In this document: positions 6,078-13,435 of the stretch, piece by piece
Position numbering within the stretch: position 1 is the stretch's first letter
How the letters are laid out: each line of letters begins with the position of its first letter
Origin: CAZPWF01 sp964590725
Lineage (GTDB): Bacteria; Patescibacteriota; Saccharimonadia; Saccharimonadales; JACQNP01
Direction: 5' to 3'
Assembly (NCBI GenBank): GCA_964590725.1
Contig: CAZPWF010000011.1
Location: forward strand, 1-27,134
Length of the DNA: 27,134 nucleotides
Translations under genes and position numbers: made by a program
Notes under the pieces: generated by a model
Databases searched by the model: none
Told to the model about the DNA's origin: nothing
The model's input: only the letters and a program-made list of their open reading frames with translations

Positions 6078-7235
6078 ATGAACGCAATAGAACATTTAGA
6101 AAAATTAGTATCAATTGAATCAACATTCGAGAAAGAGGCAAAAGTAGCTGATTATTTAGAAGTAGTTTTGATTGGCTTAGGTTTTTCGTTGGATAAAAAA
6201 CTAAAACCAAATGAGCAAGGTCAAAGGAATATTCTTGCAACTAGAGGTAAAAGTCCAAAAACTTGCTGGTATGGGCATATGGATACTGTGCCTGTATATG
6301 AGGGTTGGCAGACTGATCCATTTGTCTTGACTTCAAAAAACGGCAAACTTTATGGTCTTGGCGCTAATGACATGAAGGGTGGTATAGCAGCGTTATTGGC
6401 TGCACTCGAACTATTGCCAAAATCCCTAGCTTTAAAAGTTATATTTTGTTTTGACGAAGAATATGACAGTCTAGGCGCATGGCAAGTCGCTACCGAATAC
6501 AAAGAGTGGTTCAGGGGCGTTACTCATATAATTTCTCTCGAAGCCGGAACTGCCGAGATAACAGATGTATTGCCCAAAATTACTCTAGGTCGTCGAGGAA
6601 GGGCAAGATACCAGGTATCTATAAGTGGTTTTTCTGCCCATGGCGGCACTACCGAGAGAGGTATTAACGCTATAAACATCGCCAGTATGTTAGTGCCTTT
6701 AATTGATTCTGCGCCAATGGTAACCCACCCGAAACTTGGAATCGGTAGTCAGTTTGTTGCCAGTATCAAATCGGATAATTTAGGACTTTCAGTGCCCGAC
6801 CGATGTCAATTAGAGATAGAGCGCCATTTTGTGCACCCAGAAACCGTCGAAAGCGTGCTTCAAGTATATAGAAGTATATGTAATGATGTGCTTAGAAGTG
6901 TTGACCTAACGAATGATCAGAGAAAACTCGTGTCGGTTGATATTGTTCCAAAACCTAGACAATATCCGTATATGGAGTCATATGTTACTGCCGAAGATGA
7001 TCCGCTAGTCCAAGAGACGATCAGTCTAATGGACCAAATACTAAGTGGCCATGTAGTAAACTATGGGCGTTCAGTAGCGGATGACAATATTATGGCTAAC
7101 AGTATAGGCTGTATGGTTTTAGTGCTGGGACCTCAAGGCGGAAACGAGCATAGTCCAGATGAATGGGTTTCGGCACACTCTCTTCAGCAATATAGTGAGT
7201 TGTACGAGGCGATGCTCAGCAAATTTCAGGTCTAG
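6078..7235 (+). CDS. M20 family metallopeptidase / amidohydrolase (ArgE-DapE-like)
   Basis: Cytosolic two-zinc hydrolase of the M20 family (relatives: acetylornithine and succinyl-diaminopimelate deacylases, dipeptidases). Visible residues: H67 and D69 in GHMDT, the bridging D98 in GANDMKGG, catalytic E127 with metal ligand E128 in DEEYDS, E155 in SLEAG, and the last histidine H358 in GNEHSPDEWV. The dimerisation (lid) domain lies at about 170-290 and contains GFSAHGGTTERGINA. 385 residues is a normal length. ATG 6078 has AAGGAG five bases upstream. Transcription must either read through the 6035-6061 terminator or be released by the antiterminator. The exact substrate cannot be told from sequence; a scavenging role for peptides or acylated amino acids would suit a reduced genome. 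Confidence 0.9.
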   Translation: MNAIEHLEKLVSIESTFEKEAKVADYLEVVLIGLGFSLDKKLKPNEQGQRNILATRGKSPKTCWYGHMDTVPVYEGWQTDPFVLTSKNGKLYGLGANDMKGGIAALLAALELLPKSLALKVIFCFDEEYDSLGAWQVATEYKEWFRGVTHIISLEAGTAEITDVLPKITLGRRGRARYQVSISGFSAHGGTTERGINAINIASMLVPLIDSAPMVTHPKLGIGSQFVASIKSDNLGLSVPDRCQLEIERHFVHPETVESVLQVYRSICNDVLRSVDLTNDQRKLVSVDIVPKPRQYPYMESYVTAEDDPLVQETISLMDQILSGHVVNYGRSVADDNIMANSIGCMVLVLGPQGGNEHSPDEWVSAHSLQQYSELYEAMLSKFQV

Positions 7236-7431
7236 ATTATTGGCGGGAGACAGAACTACACATTGTCGCCTAGTATCGAAACCCAAGCCTTATGGCAGCC
7301 GCTGAATAGACCGGTGGCCAGTTTTATCTAGTAGGGAATATCTGTGACGACCCGTTTCGGGGTAATATCGCACAAGAGTCCGGCGTTGGATTAGTATAGT
7401 TTAACTAGGATGATGCACTTGCGATTTTTTT
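7236..7431 (+). other. Structured 3' region of the M20 transcript ending in a T-tract
   Basis: No reading frame, but several helices by eye: GGC..GACA with TGTCGCC (7242-7252/7264-7270); TGGC...GCCA with an inner GCCG/CGGT (7293-7320); CCCG TTT CGGG (about 7351-7361); ATCTAGT with ACTA.GAT (7326-7332/7404-7411); and ATCGCA (7367-7372) with TGCGAT (7420-7425) followed by six more T. It could be a long 3' untranslated region with a terminator or a processed small RNA. No clear promoter of its own was found, and the longest helices are not all compatible. Confidence 0.4.
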
Positions 7432-7462
7432 ATCTAGGATAAGTAACCAACATCACGTTATT

Positions 7463-7490
7463 GTAATTATACATAAACTATGCTACAATA
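7463..7490 (+). promoter_or_regulatory. Promoter of the 7523 gene
   Basis: TTGTAA (7463-7468), a 16-base spacer and TACAAT (7485-7490); predicted start near 7497. The leader of about 26 bases is A/T-rich and has no Shine-Dalgarno site. Confidence 0.55.
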
Positions 7491-7522
7491 TATAGTATTA
7501 ATTAATAACAAAATTTAGACAT

Positions 7523-8719
7523 ATGTCCGGAAATATCCCAACTACAATACCAGAAAATGAATTCGTAGTTACTTCGAGTGAACGAGATAAAGAAGCAAAA
7601 GGTGTTGTTTTGCAGGCTGGTTCAATATCGATAAACGCTTTTAGGGGAAGCCAAGAAGGGCAAAAACAACAATATATAGCGACTATCGAAGAAACGTATA
7701 AGCAGCTGCTTGATTCACCAGAGGTTCGTGATGCAAGAGGTGATGGGTTAAGGTGCCAGATTGATATGCAAAGAGAACTGGCCATCGACATTGTTAGCAT
7801 GGGCGACGAAACAGCCAGGAATGATGTCGTAGAAATGTTTAGAAGTGGTAAGCTTCGAGGGATCCAACCGACTGAAACGTTAGGATTAAAGGGCTTTGTT
7901 TCCGATGACTTGAAACCCTTATTTGTTAACAGAAAACTTACAAAGCTTATGCATATCTATAAAGTTGACCCTGATGCGGCAGTTGCTATAACCGAAAATC
8001 ATGTCGCAGGGTTTCATGGTTCTAGATCTTCAATGCTGTATAGTTTTTTGGAACATGGGGGGCTTGTAACGGGAGCGGAAGCGCGAAAACGAGGGTTAAA
8101 CCCGGCTTCGGGAGAGCGTCGTTATAGTCCAGACGGAGGTCAAACCGATGTAAGTTTTGCTGACTGGTCTGAGACACAATCAGTTAAACGATACACTGGT
8201 GTTTCTGAACCCAAAACAATAGAAGATCTTCAAAAAACAATTGATGACTGGAAAGCATACATTGATGTGTCTTATGATGGCAAACCAGTACTTCCCGAAG
8301 TACAAAGAAAAGTAGAAACAATAATTACAGACAATGAACGACAACTTAAATTTGTGCAGGAAAATCCTAATTCTCCTGTGGCGGGTTTAATTCTAGAAGA
8401 TTTTCCGATTGCTTTTGGTATTGATATCAGTGAGTATCCTGTCGTACCAGGCGCCTGGGATAGAGAAACTGGAAAAGAGCTAAGAGGAGTTTTGAATCCT
8501 GTAACAGGAGGAGATATAGAGGGAGAATTTAGTATTCATGATGACTTTATCCCGCAAGAAAAATTGCCCGTTGTTGCTGTGCCTTCGGGTAAAATCGAAG
8601 AAGTCCAAGCTATGTTCGTTGCTTCAGGGAAAAAGGTGAAAGTTATGGATATTGCTCCATTGAGATCGTATGCTCGTTTAGCAGACAGAATTCGTCGATC
8701 AGGTTCAAATTTACGATAG
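7523..8719 (+). CDS. Unknown 398-residue protein with ADP-ribosyltransferase-like motifs
   Basis: No named family recognised. Residues 164-181 (FHGSRSSMLYSFLEHGGL) resemble the first conserved block of ADP-ribosyltransferase-fold enzymes, H-G-[ST]...L...G. TDVSFADW (208-215) resembles the second strand, where a Ser/Tyr sits. GDIEGEFSIHDDFIPQEKL (330-348), followed by VVAVP, resembles the strand carrying the catalytic Glu (E333 or E335), followed by an IP...I pattern. This spacing would fit an H-S/Y-E style transferase. The N-terminal 1-160 is a mixed helical region, and the C-terminus is basic (RIRRSGSNLR). There is no signal peptide or membrane segment. If correct, it would modify a protein or nucleic acid using NAD. 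The family is inferred only from motif spacing and could be coincidental; the gene itself is secure. Confidence 0.85.
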   Translation: MSGNIPTTIPENEFVVTSSERDKEAKGVVLQAGSISINAFRGSQEGQKQQYIATIEETYKQLLDSPEVRDARGDGLRCQIDMQRELAIDIVSMGDETARNDVVEMFRSGKLRGIQPTETLGLKGFVSDDLKPLFVNRKLTKLMHIYKVDPDAAVAITENHVAGFHGSRSSMLYSFLEHGGLVTGAEARKRGLNPASGERRYSPDGGQTDVSFADWSETQSVKRYTGVSEPKTIEDLQKTIDDWKAYIDVSYDGKPVLPEVQRKVETIITDNERQLKFVQENPNSPVAGLILEDFPIAFGIDISEYPVVPGAWDRETGKELRGVLNPVTGGDIEGEFSIHDDFIPQEKLPVVAVPSGKIEEVQAMFVASGKKVKVMDIAPLRSYARLADRIRRSGSNLR

Positions 8720-8831
8720 AGACATTGGATATATCTAGGCTATTTATTTAGAAAAGTAACTTGGACTACGCTAGAAGGTGAGCGTACGAAATAATCTGAT
8801 TTTTCAAAAAAATAACTACATAGTTATGCGG

Positions 8832-8837
8832 TATAAT
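8832..8837 (+). promoter_or_regulatory. -10 box of rnpB
   Basis: TATAAT placed so that initiation at 8844 coincides with the first base of the P1 helix of RNase P RNA. No good -35 hexamer is visible. This is a useful local calibration of the distance from -10 box to transcription start in this genome. Confidence 0.7.
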
Positions 8838-8843
8838 ATTAAG

Positions 8844-9172
8844 GCTAGATTATCGGCTAATCGCCTGCTTTTGCAGGAGGAAAGTCCGGGCAGCGTAGGG
8901 AAAGACAGTTGCTAACGGCAACCGGGGGTAACCCTAGGGAAAGTGCCACAGAAACGAAACTGCCCTTCGGGGTAAGGGTGAAACGAGTGGGGTAAGAGCC
9001 CACAGTCCCTGTCGGTGACGCCAGGGAGAGGTAAACCCTGTCTGCTGCAAGGAGATAGACCTACCAGAGTTTCCCGCTACGGTTTATCGTTTAATCCGCT
9101 CGATCCATCGAGTAATTGATGGACTAGATAGATGATTAGCTAAAACAGAACCCGGCTTACGGATAATCTGGC
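8844..9172 (+). ncRNA. rnpB: RNase P RNA, bacterial type A-like
   Basis: Catalytic RNA of the enzyme that trims 5' leaders from tRNA precursors. The ends pair as helix P1 (8844-8854 with 9162-9172, 11 base pairs including one G-U). The conserved 5' block GAGGAAAGTCCGGGC follows P2/P3, ACAGAAACGAAACTGC occurs in the middle, and the 3' conserved block ACAGAACCCGGCTTA ends at about 9160. About 329 nt is a little short of the 350-400 of typical type A RNAs. It faces the infC operon across a shared terminator. Confidence 0.95.
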
Positions 9173-9181
9173 TAAAATTAT

Positions 9182-9212
9182 AAAAAACCGCCCCAAGAAA
9201 GGGCGGTTTTTT
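9182..9212. terminator. Shared bidirectional terminator of rnpB and the infC operon
   Basis: Perfect 12-base-pair stem: six A then CCGCCC (9182-9193), a seven-base loop, then GGGCGG and six T (9201-9212). It gives a T-tract on both strands. Confidence 0.92.
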
Positions 9213-9223
9213 CTTTACAGGTT

Positions 9224-9306
9224 TTATTTCTTAAGTTTGTACTTTTGTACTGCCAGGATTAACCAGGATGCCGCTATGGCAAATGCTGTTGTTGCAGAGA
9301 ACCATA
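9224..9306 (-). CDS. C-terminal fragment of an unknown membrane protein (cut by the gap)
   Basis: Reading out of the gap on the minus strand, one frame gives 26 residues to a TAA at 9224-9226: a hydrophobic stretch with FAIAASWLILAV, then a basic end (QKYKLKK). This looks like the last membrane helix and cytoplasmic tail of a protein. It is the last gene before the shared terminator, downstream of rplT. The other two frames also lack strong support, and the gap prevents identification. Confidence 0.4.
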
Positions 9307-9406
9307 NNNNNNNNNNNNNNNNNNNNNNNNNNNNNNNNNNNNNNNNNNNNNNNNNNNNNNNNNNNNNNNNNNNNNNNNNNNNNNNNNNNNNNNNNNNNNN
9401 NNNNNN
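9307..9406. other. Assembly gap, 100 N
   Basis: Filler of conventional size. At least about 150 bases are needed to finish rplT, and more for the start of the next gene, so the true gap must exceed 100 bases. Confidence 0.95.
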
Positions 9407-9606
9407 GCGGCGTTGATTCTAGTGTTCCATAACTGTCGGAAGTTTCGCTTACGATTACGTCGGTCGTTGTATGAGTTTACCAACGAACGAGTAACGGCTT
9501 GCTTACCGCGCTTGATGCTCGATCGGTTACCTCGGGTCATACCTTTGGTAGCTTTTCGGATTTTTTGATGCCGTTTGTGGCCGGCTACGCCTCGTTTTAC
9601 TCGCAT
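9407..9606 (-). CDS. rplT: 50S ribosomal protein L20, 5' part only
   Basis: L20 binds 23S rRNA early in large-subunit assembly. The visible 66 residues begin MRVKRGV and carry the strongly basic family pattern, including RRNRKRNFRQLWNTRINA, which matches the middle of L20. The remaining roughly 50 residues lie in the gap. ATG 9606 follows the rpmI stop by six bases. In many bacteria L20 represses its own operon by binding the leader mRNA; no such site can be judged here. Confidence 0.95.
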
Positions 9607-9612
9607 ACTATT

Positions 9613-9807
9613 CTATACTCCAAGTCTTAATTTCATGTTCTTTGCACTTTTGCCGGTCATAACAGTTGGAACGGCAGATCGTCGCTTGCGGGCTGCGCTC
9701 TTCTTGCGCAAAAAGTGATTAGTACCAGCGTTCTCGTGCATAACTTTACCATTTTTAGTTACGCGTACACGCTTCTTGGTTCCGCTATGAGTCTTTAGTT
9801 TTGGCAT
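9613..9807 (-). CDS. rpmI: 50S ribosomal protein L35
   Basis: 64-residue, strongly basic protein of the large ribosomal subunit. It has the standard L35 opening (MPKLKTHSGTKKR) and the block HFLRKKSAARKRR, and its length is normal. Its start lies inside infC: the two genes overlap by 23 bases (9785-9807), and the Shine-Dalgarno site AGGAGAAG is within the infC coding sequence. This suggests translational coupling to infC. Confidence 0.97.
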   Translation of the reverse strand: MPKLKTHSGTKKRVRVTKNGKVMHENAGTNHFLRKKSAARKRRSAVPTVMTGKSAKNMKLRLGV

Positions 9808-10405
9808 CTTCTTCTCCTGAAACTTCTTTAGTATTATTCGTTACTTCGGTGGCGTTATCTTTCGTGTCCGTTGGCTTAGGTTTGGAAACTTTAGCGGCTG
9901 GATTACTTCTTACAACAAAATTAAGTTGTTTGCCTGCGAATTGCGGTTTTGACTCTACAACGATTGCATCGCCATAATCATTGATAATTCGTTCCGCCAT
10001 CTTAAATCCCAATTCTTTATGGGCTAGTTCGCGACCGCGATACACGATTGTTAATTTGACCTTATGGCCGACTTCTAGGAAACCGTTTACCTTATTTAGC
10101 TTGACCCCAAGGTCATGATCGCTAATTTTTAGACCAAAGCGCATCTGTTTGAGTTCTAAAGATTTTGCATTCTTTCGGCTCTTTTGGAGTTGCTTTGTCT
10201 TCTGGTAATTGTATTTACCCCAGTCGACGATTTTTGCCACCGGTGGGTTAGTGTTTGGAGAAATTTCCACTAGGTCGAGTCCGCGTTCATCGGCAAGCTG
10301 GAGGGCATCTCTTCGATCCATTACTCCCATTTGCGTGCCATCTGCGTCGATAACTCTTAATTGTGATGCCTGAATCTGATGATTCAGACGGGTGCCTTTG
10401 TTGAT
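9785..10405 (-). CDS. infC: Translation initiation factor IF-3, starting on ATC
   Basis: IF-3 binds the 30S subunit, checks the start codon and initiator tRNA, and prevents 50S joining. The C-terminal domain is clear (LKISDHDLGVKLNKVNGFLE, GRELAHKELG). From the internal ATG at 10330 the protein would lack the conserved N-terminal strand. Reading upstream in frame gives NKGTRLNHQIQASQLRVID, the normal IF-3 N-terminus. Between the upstream in-frame stop (TAA, about 10436) and that ATG there is no ATG, GTG or TTG. The start is therefore the ATC at 10405-10403, eight bases after AGAGGAG, giving 206 residues. Rare infC starts (AUU in E. coli) let IF-3 repress its own synthesis. A perfect 7-base-pair hairpin, CTGAATC-ATCA-GATTCAG, lies early in the coding region. 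The C-terminus has an unusual tail of about 30 residues rich in Lys, Thr, Glu and Asp. Confidence 0.95.
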   Translation of the reverse strand: MNKGTRLNHQIQASQLRVIDADGTQMGVMDRRDALQLADERGLDLVEISPNTNPPVAKIVDWGKYNYQKTKQLQKSRKNAKSLELKQMRFGLKISDHDLGVKLNKVNGFLEVGHKVKLTIVYRGRELAHKELGFKMAERIINDYGDAIVVESKPQFAGKQLNFVVRSNPAAKVSKPKPTDTKDNATEVTNNTKEVSGEEDAKTKDS

Positions 10406-10442
10406 GGACTTTTCTCCTCTGCTAACGTAACTGGTTTAGTGG

Positions 10443-10471
10443 ATTCTAACAGATAAGCTTTCAGAGGTCAA
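10443..10471 (-). promoter_or_regulatory. Promoter of the infC-rpmI-rplT operon
   Basis: On the minus strand: TTGACC (10471-10466), a 17-base spacer, TAGAAT (10448-10443). Initiation near 10436 would leave a leader of about 31 bases before the ATC start. Confidence 0.75.
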
Positions 10472-10549
10472 GCAAAAAGTTTATTCTTTATCGCAAAGAA
10501 CCAAAACTTTTAGTCTCATTTCGACTACGCGCTTCGCTCGTCTGTTCGA

Positions 10550-10579
10550 CCCACTTTTGGCTACAGGTCCAAAAGTGGG
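10550..10579. repeat. Perfect 11-bp inverted repeat
   Basis: CCCACTTTTGG (10550-10560) and CCAAAAGTGGG (10569-10579) with an eight-base loop. No T-tract follows on either strand, so it is not a standard terminator. It lies in the repeat-rich spacer between the infC promoter and the 10730 gene. Confidence 0.8.
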
Positions 10580-10597
10580 CAAAAACCCCGCAGGCGA

Positions 10598-10711
10598 CTG
10601 TAAAACAAGATAGTCACTCGCTTGTTGTCATTCAGTTTCTGCGGAACTCGCTTTGCTCAGACATCCTCGAAACACGGTATGACAACTTTACTCGTTCCTT
10701 CTGTTTTACAG
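10598..10711. repeat. Nested inverted repeat, possible MITE-like or REP-like element
   Basis: Outer arms CTGTAAAACA (10598-10607) and TGTTTTACAG (10702-10711); inner arms GTTGTCAT (10624-10631) and ATGACAAC (10679-10686). Together with the 10550-10579 hairpin and a GC-rich imperfect palindrome near 10520-10550, it fills the 324-base spacer 10406-10729, which otherwise holds only the infC promoter. It ends 18 bases from the stop codon of the 10730 gene. It could be a miniature mobile element or a structured 3' region. Confidence 0.55.
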
Positions 10712-10729
10712 AGCCTGGAGGGCGGCTGC

Positions 10730-11401
10730 TTACAGAGCTATTGCGGGACGGAACCGAATGTCGTCATAGGCGATGTCACGAGGAAGACGGCTCAAGAAGG
10801 CATAGTGAAAAGTTAAGCACACGATCGACGCGCGCGAGACGTCCGCTTTTTCTGGCGAGCCTGTTTCCCAAACCCATTCCCTGGTATTAGGATTGGTTTT
10901 AGTCACTTCATGTAGTAGTTCAAAAGTTACAGCTGTTCTTGTATCTACAGTTTTACCATCTATTTCAATTTCAAACTGCTTGTTTGGTTTTTCTGGAGCA
11001 ATGCTATCCCAGCTGCGTTTTTTGTCGTAAGTTTTGTAGGGATTGCCAAGATCAATGCCTTCGTCGGTAGTTAGAACAACGAAGAATGTGTCTTCGCCGT
11101 TTTCTGCGTCTTTGGTTCTAAGCACCGAAAAGTCTTTGGATTCTAAGCCAAACTTTTCAGCGAGTGCGACAGCGCCAAGTTTAGCACGTTCTACTTGTTC
11201 TGGAGACAGGAGTGAGAGGACGTCAACGGGAGCTTCGGTTGGTTTGACTACAATTTCTGAAGCAAGTGATTCTACGATAGCAATACCACCAAGGTGATCT
11301 GGCAGCTCCGTATCATGTTCAGCTACAATACCGGGTATGGCATCTATAATCTGCTCACTTTCTTGATTGTCTAATGAATTCAGTAATCCTTTTGCGTCCA
11401 C
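10730..11401 (-). CDS. Hypothetical protein, 223 residues
   Basis: No family recognised. Residues 1 to about 178 are acidic and soluble, with a mixed helix/strand pattern (LSPEQVERAKLGAVALAEKF near 65-84; FEIEIDGKTVDTRTAVTFELL near 143-163). The last 40 or so residues are different: encoded by more GC-rich DNA, with Arg and aromatic residues (SRLPRDIAYDDIRFRP). This may be a tail gained where a repeat element abuts the gene. The start is GTG 11401 with AAGGAG five bases upstream, behind a promoter at 11424-11451. The nested inverted repeat begins just past its stop. Confidence 0.75.
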   Translation of the reverse strand: MDAKGLLNSLDNQESEQIIDAIPGIVAEHDTELPDHLGGIAIVESLASEIVVKPTEAPVDVLSLLSPEQVERAKLGAVALAEKFGLESKDFSVLRTKDAENGEDTFFVVLTTDEGIDLGNPYKTYDKKRSWDSIAPEKPNKQFEIEIDGKTVDTRTAVTFELLHEVTKTNPNTREWVWETGSPEKADVSRASIVCLTFHYAFLSRLPRDIAYDDIRFRPAIAL

Positions 11402-11423
11402 AGTAACTCCTTATTTGAAGTAA

Positions 11424-11451
11424 ATAATAGCATATAAATTGATAAAGTCAA
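11424..11451 (-). promoter_or_regulatory. Promoter of the 10730-11401 gene
   Basis: Minus strand TTGACT (11451-11446), 16-base spacer, TATTAT (11429-11424). Predicted initiation is about 16 bases before GTG 11401. The rest of the stretch up to 11689 holds only a weak hairpin (GCATTC/GAATGC, 11661-11677) that may end the comM transcript. Confidence 0.65.
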
Positions 11452-11689
11452 TGGTCTCCAACAGAAAAACAACTATTTCCTTTCAGCCTCTGGAAGTTCC
11501 TGATGAATGAATGTCAAAGCTACAATTAGAGTGAGGAATTGTCTGAACAAAGTGAGTTGTCCGAATACTGTAGTCTTTGATCAATGAAGTCATAAAGAAC
11601 TGGAAGTGGCTGCGGTACTTTTTGGATACTTTTGCTACTGTTGGGAAAAGTATCTCGAAAGCATTCTGAAGGAATGCGTAGAATTGTGG

Positions 11690-13210
11690 TTAAAAGCTAA
11701 GAGAGATTGAAGCTTCTTGCTTGCGATACTGAAACGCCTCTGTAATATGGGGAATATCAATCGTATCAGAATCTTCAAGGTCGGCTATTGTACGGGCAAC
11801 TTTGATTGTCTTCATATACGCTCGAGCAGAAATGTCTAGTTGCTCGGCGGCTCGATTAAGGAGTATCTCGGCATCTTCGGACAGGTTAGCGAAGTGCTTG
11901 ATGTCCTTGTTTGTCATATTTGAGTTTTGCTTAGTGGGCGTTTTGAAACGCTTTAATTGAACTTCTCGAGCACGTATTACTCGTTCGCGGACTGATTCGC
12001 TGTTTTCCTCGTGGTTGCGATTTGAAAGTAGGGTGTCGTGCTTAACTTCGTCAACTTGTACGTTTATATCAATTCGGTCAAGTATAGGGCCAGACAATTT
12101 TTTCTGATATCTATTTATTTCGTTAGCGGTGCAGGTACATTCTTTGCTGGTTCCAAAGTAACCGCATGGGCAGGGGTTCGATGTTGCAACCAAAATAAAG
12201 TTAGCGGGGAAGGTTAGACTGTCTTTTGCCCGGGCTACTGTAATTACATGATCTTCTAGCGGCTGACGGAGCGCTTCGATGGTACTGCGATTAAATTCTG
12301 GGAACTCATCGAAAAATAACACTCCCAGATGACTTAGGCTGATTTCTCCTGGCTTCGGGTTTTGACCGCCGCCAATTATAGAAGTGTTGCTTGCTGTGTG
12401 ATGTGGCGCTCGGAAGGGTCGAGTAGTGATTATTCGGTCGTAGTTTTTATCGGCTAAGCTATGTATGTGTGTTATTTCTAAGACTTCTTCTCTGTGTAGT
12501 TCGGGTAAAATTGTAGGCAGGCATTTTGCCAGCATACTTTTACCAGTACCAGGCGCACCTGTCATAAGGATATTGTGCCCACCGGCGGCTGATATTTCGA
12601 GCGCTCGTTTGGCACGGGACTGTCCTGTAACTTCACTTAAGTCGCTAATGTTATTTATAGCCGGCGTGTGAGGCATTTTACCCTCACCAGAGTTGATCGT
12701 ATGGAGTTTACCCACTCCGGATAGCGCTAAATATATGTCTCTAAGATTACTGACGGGTATTAGAATTATGCCCGGTATGAGTTCTGCTTGCTGTAGATTA
12801 TCTTTTGGAATCACGAATGTGTTGTAGCCAAGAGATCGCCCAGCCATAATTTTTCCGATTATGCCTCGCACAGCTCTGACTGTCCCATCTAGACCGAGTT
12901 CGCCTATTACTATTGCATCGCTCCATGAACTCTTTTTGATTTGTTCACTGGCAGCAAGAATACTTGTAGCGATAGCTAGATCGAAACTTGTACTGTCCTT
13001 TGGTATGTCTGCTGGGGCAAGATTAATTGTGATTCGTTTTCGAGGTAGGTTAATTTTGGTGCTGGCAAAGCTGCTTCGAATTCTTTCCTTTGCTTCATCA
13101 ACAGCACGATTAGCAACGCCAACAATAATTATGTTAGGTAGCCCGTTAGAAAGTTGACACTCTACATCAATGATAATTCCATCAATGCCAGTCTCCATGA
13201 CGCCACGCAT
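11690..13210 (-). CDS. comM: ComM / YifB-family Mg-chelatase-like AAA+ ATPase
   Basis: ComM is a hexameric AAA+ helicase that promotes branch migration when DNA taken up by transformation is integrated. Three parts are visible: an N-terminal ChlI-like S5-fold domain (1 to about 165, with GLPNIIIVG and RITINLAPADIPKDSTSFDLAIA); the ATPase core with Walker A GAPGTGKS (218-225) and Walker B LFFDEF (298-303, D301/E302); and a C-terminal helical domain ending in SISLSF. A four-cysteine cluster, CPCGYFGTSKECTC, interrupts the core as is usual for the family. 506 residues is normal. An in-frame stop lies one codon before the chosen ATG at 13210, so the N-terminus is slightly short. There is no Shine-Dalgarno site. 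Its presence suggests competence for natural transformation. Confidence 0.93.
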   Translation of the reverse strand: MRGVMETGIDGIIIDVECQLSNGLPNIIIVGVANRAVDEAKERIRSSFASTKINLPRKRITINLAPADIPKDSTSFDLAIATSILAASEQIKKSSWSDAIVIGELGLDGTVRAVRGIIGKIMAGRSLGYNTFVIPKDNLQQAELIPGIILIPVSNLRDIYLALSGVGKLHTINSGEGKMPHTPAINNISDLSEVTGQSRAKRALEISAAGGHNILMTGAPGTGKSMLAKCLPTILPELHREEVLEITHIHSLADKNYDRIITTRPFRAPHHTASNTSIIGGGQNPKPGEISLSHLGVLFFDEFPEFNRSTIEALRQPLEDHVITVARAKDSLTFPANFILVATSNPCPCGYFGTSKECTCTANEINRYQKKLSGPILDRIDINVQVDEVKHDTLLSNRNHEENSESVRERVIRAREVQLKRFKTPTKQNSNMTNKDIKHFANLSEDAEILLNRAAEQLDISARAYMKTIKVARTIADLEDSDTIDIPHITEAFQYRKQEASISLSF

Positions 13211-13259
13211 AGTTTATTGATATCACACAGACCGTCAATAACCATGTGCGTTTAACAGA

Positions 13260-13429
13260 GTGAATTAAAACAGCCCGCGAGTTTTGCGGGCTGTTCGGCG
13301 AAGTTTAGATGTTTATTAGAGCGTTTTTTAGGTCTTGGTTTTGATTAGTGATTTCATGGAACAACGGCTTGCGAGAAGCCGTTGTTACAGATGCGTTTTT
13401 ATTTTTGAGCACTTAATTTATTCAGTGCT
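13260..13429 (-). ncRNA. Unassigned small RNA with promoter, three hairpins and terminator
   Basis: Read on the minus strand: initiation is predicted at about 13429, on the first base of hairpin AGCACT/AGTGCT (13429-13424/13413-13408). The central hairpin is AACAACGGCTT/AAGCCGTTGTT (13386-13376/13370-13360, five-base loop), followed by an A-rich single-stranded linker of about 60 bases. The terminator is AACAGCCCGC/GCGGGCTGTT (13295-13286/13278-13269), followed by TTTAATT. A nine-codon ATG frame lies in the linker but has no Shine-Dalgarno site. comM starts 50 bases downstream on the same strand. Nothing in it resembles a known housekeeping RNA. Confidence 0.62.
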
Positions 13430-13435
13430 ATCCCT

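Noticed and set aside
9274..9606. A single reading frame running from rplT through the N gap
   Set aside because: The frame through N is artificial; the ten residues after the gap do not resemble the end of L20, and the gap is of unknown size.
10328..10330. ATG as the infC start codon
   Set aside because: It would remove the conserved N-terminal strand of IF-3 and has no Shine-Dalgarno site; the upstream codons translate into the normal family N-terminus.
12861..13157. Open frame antisense to comM
   Set aside because: It lies completely inside the conserved ComM N-terminal domain on the other strand, without promoter or ribosome-binding site.
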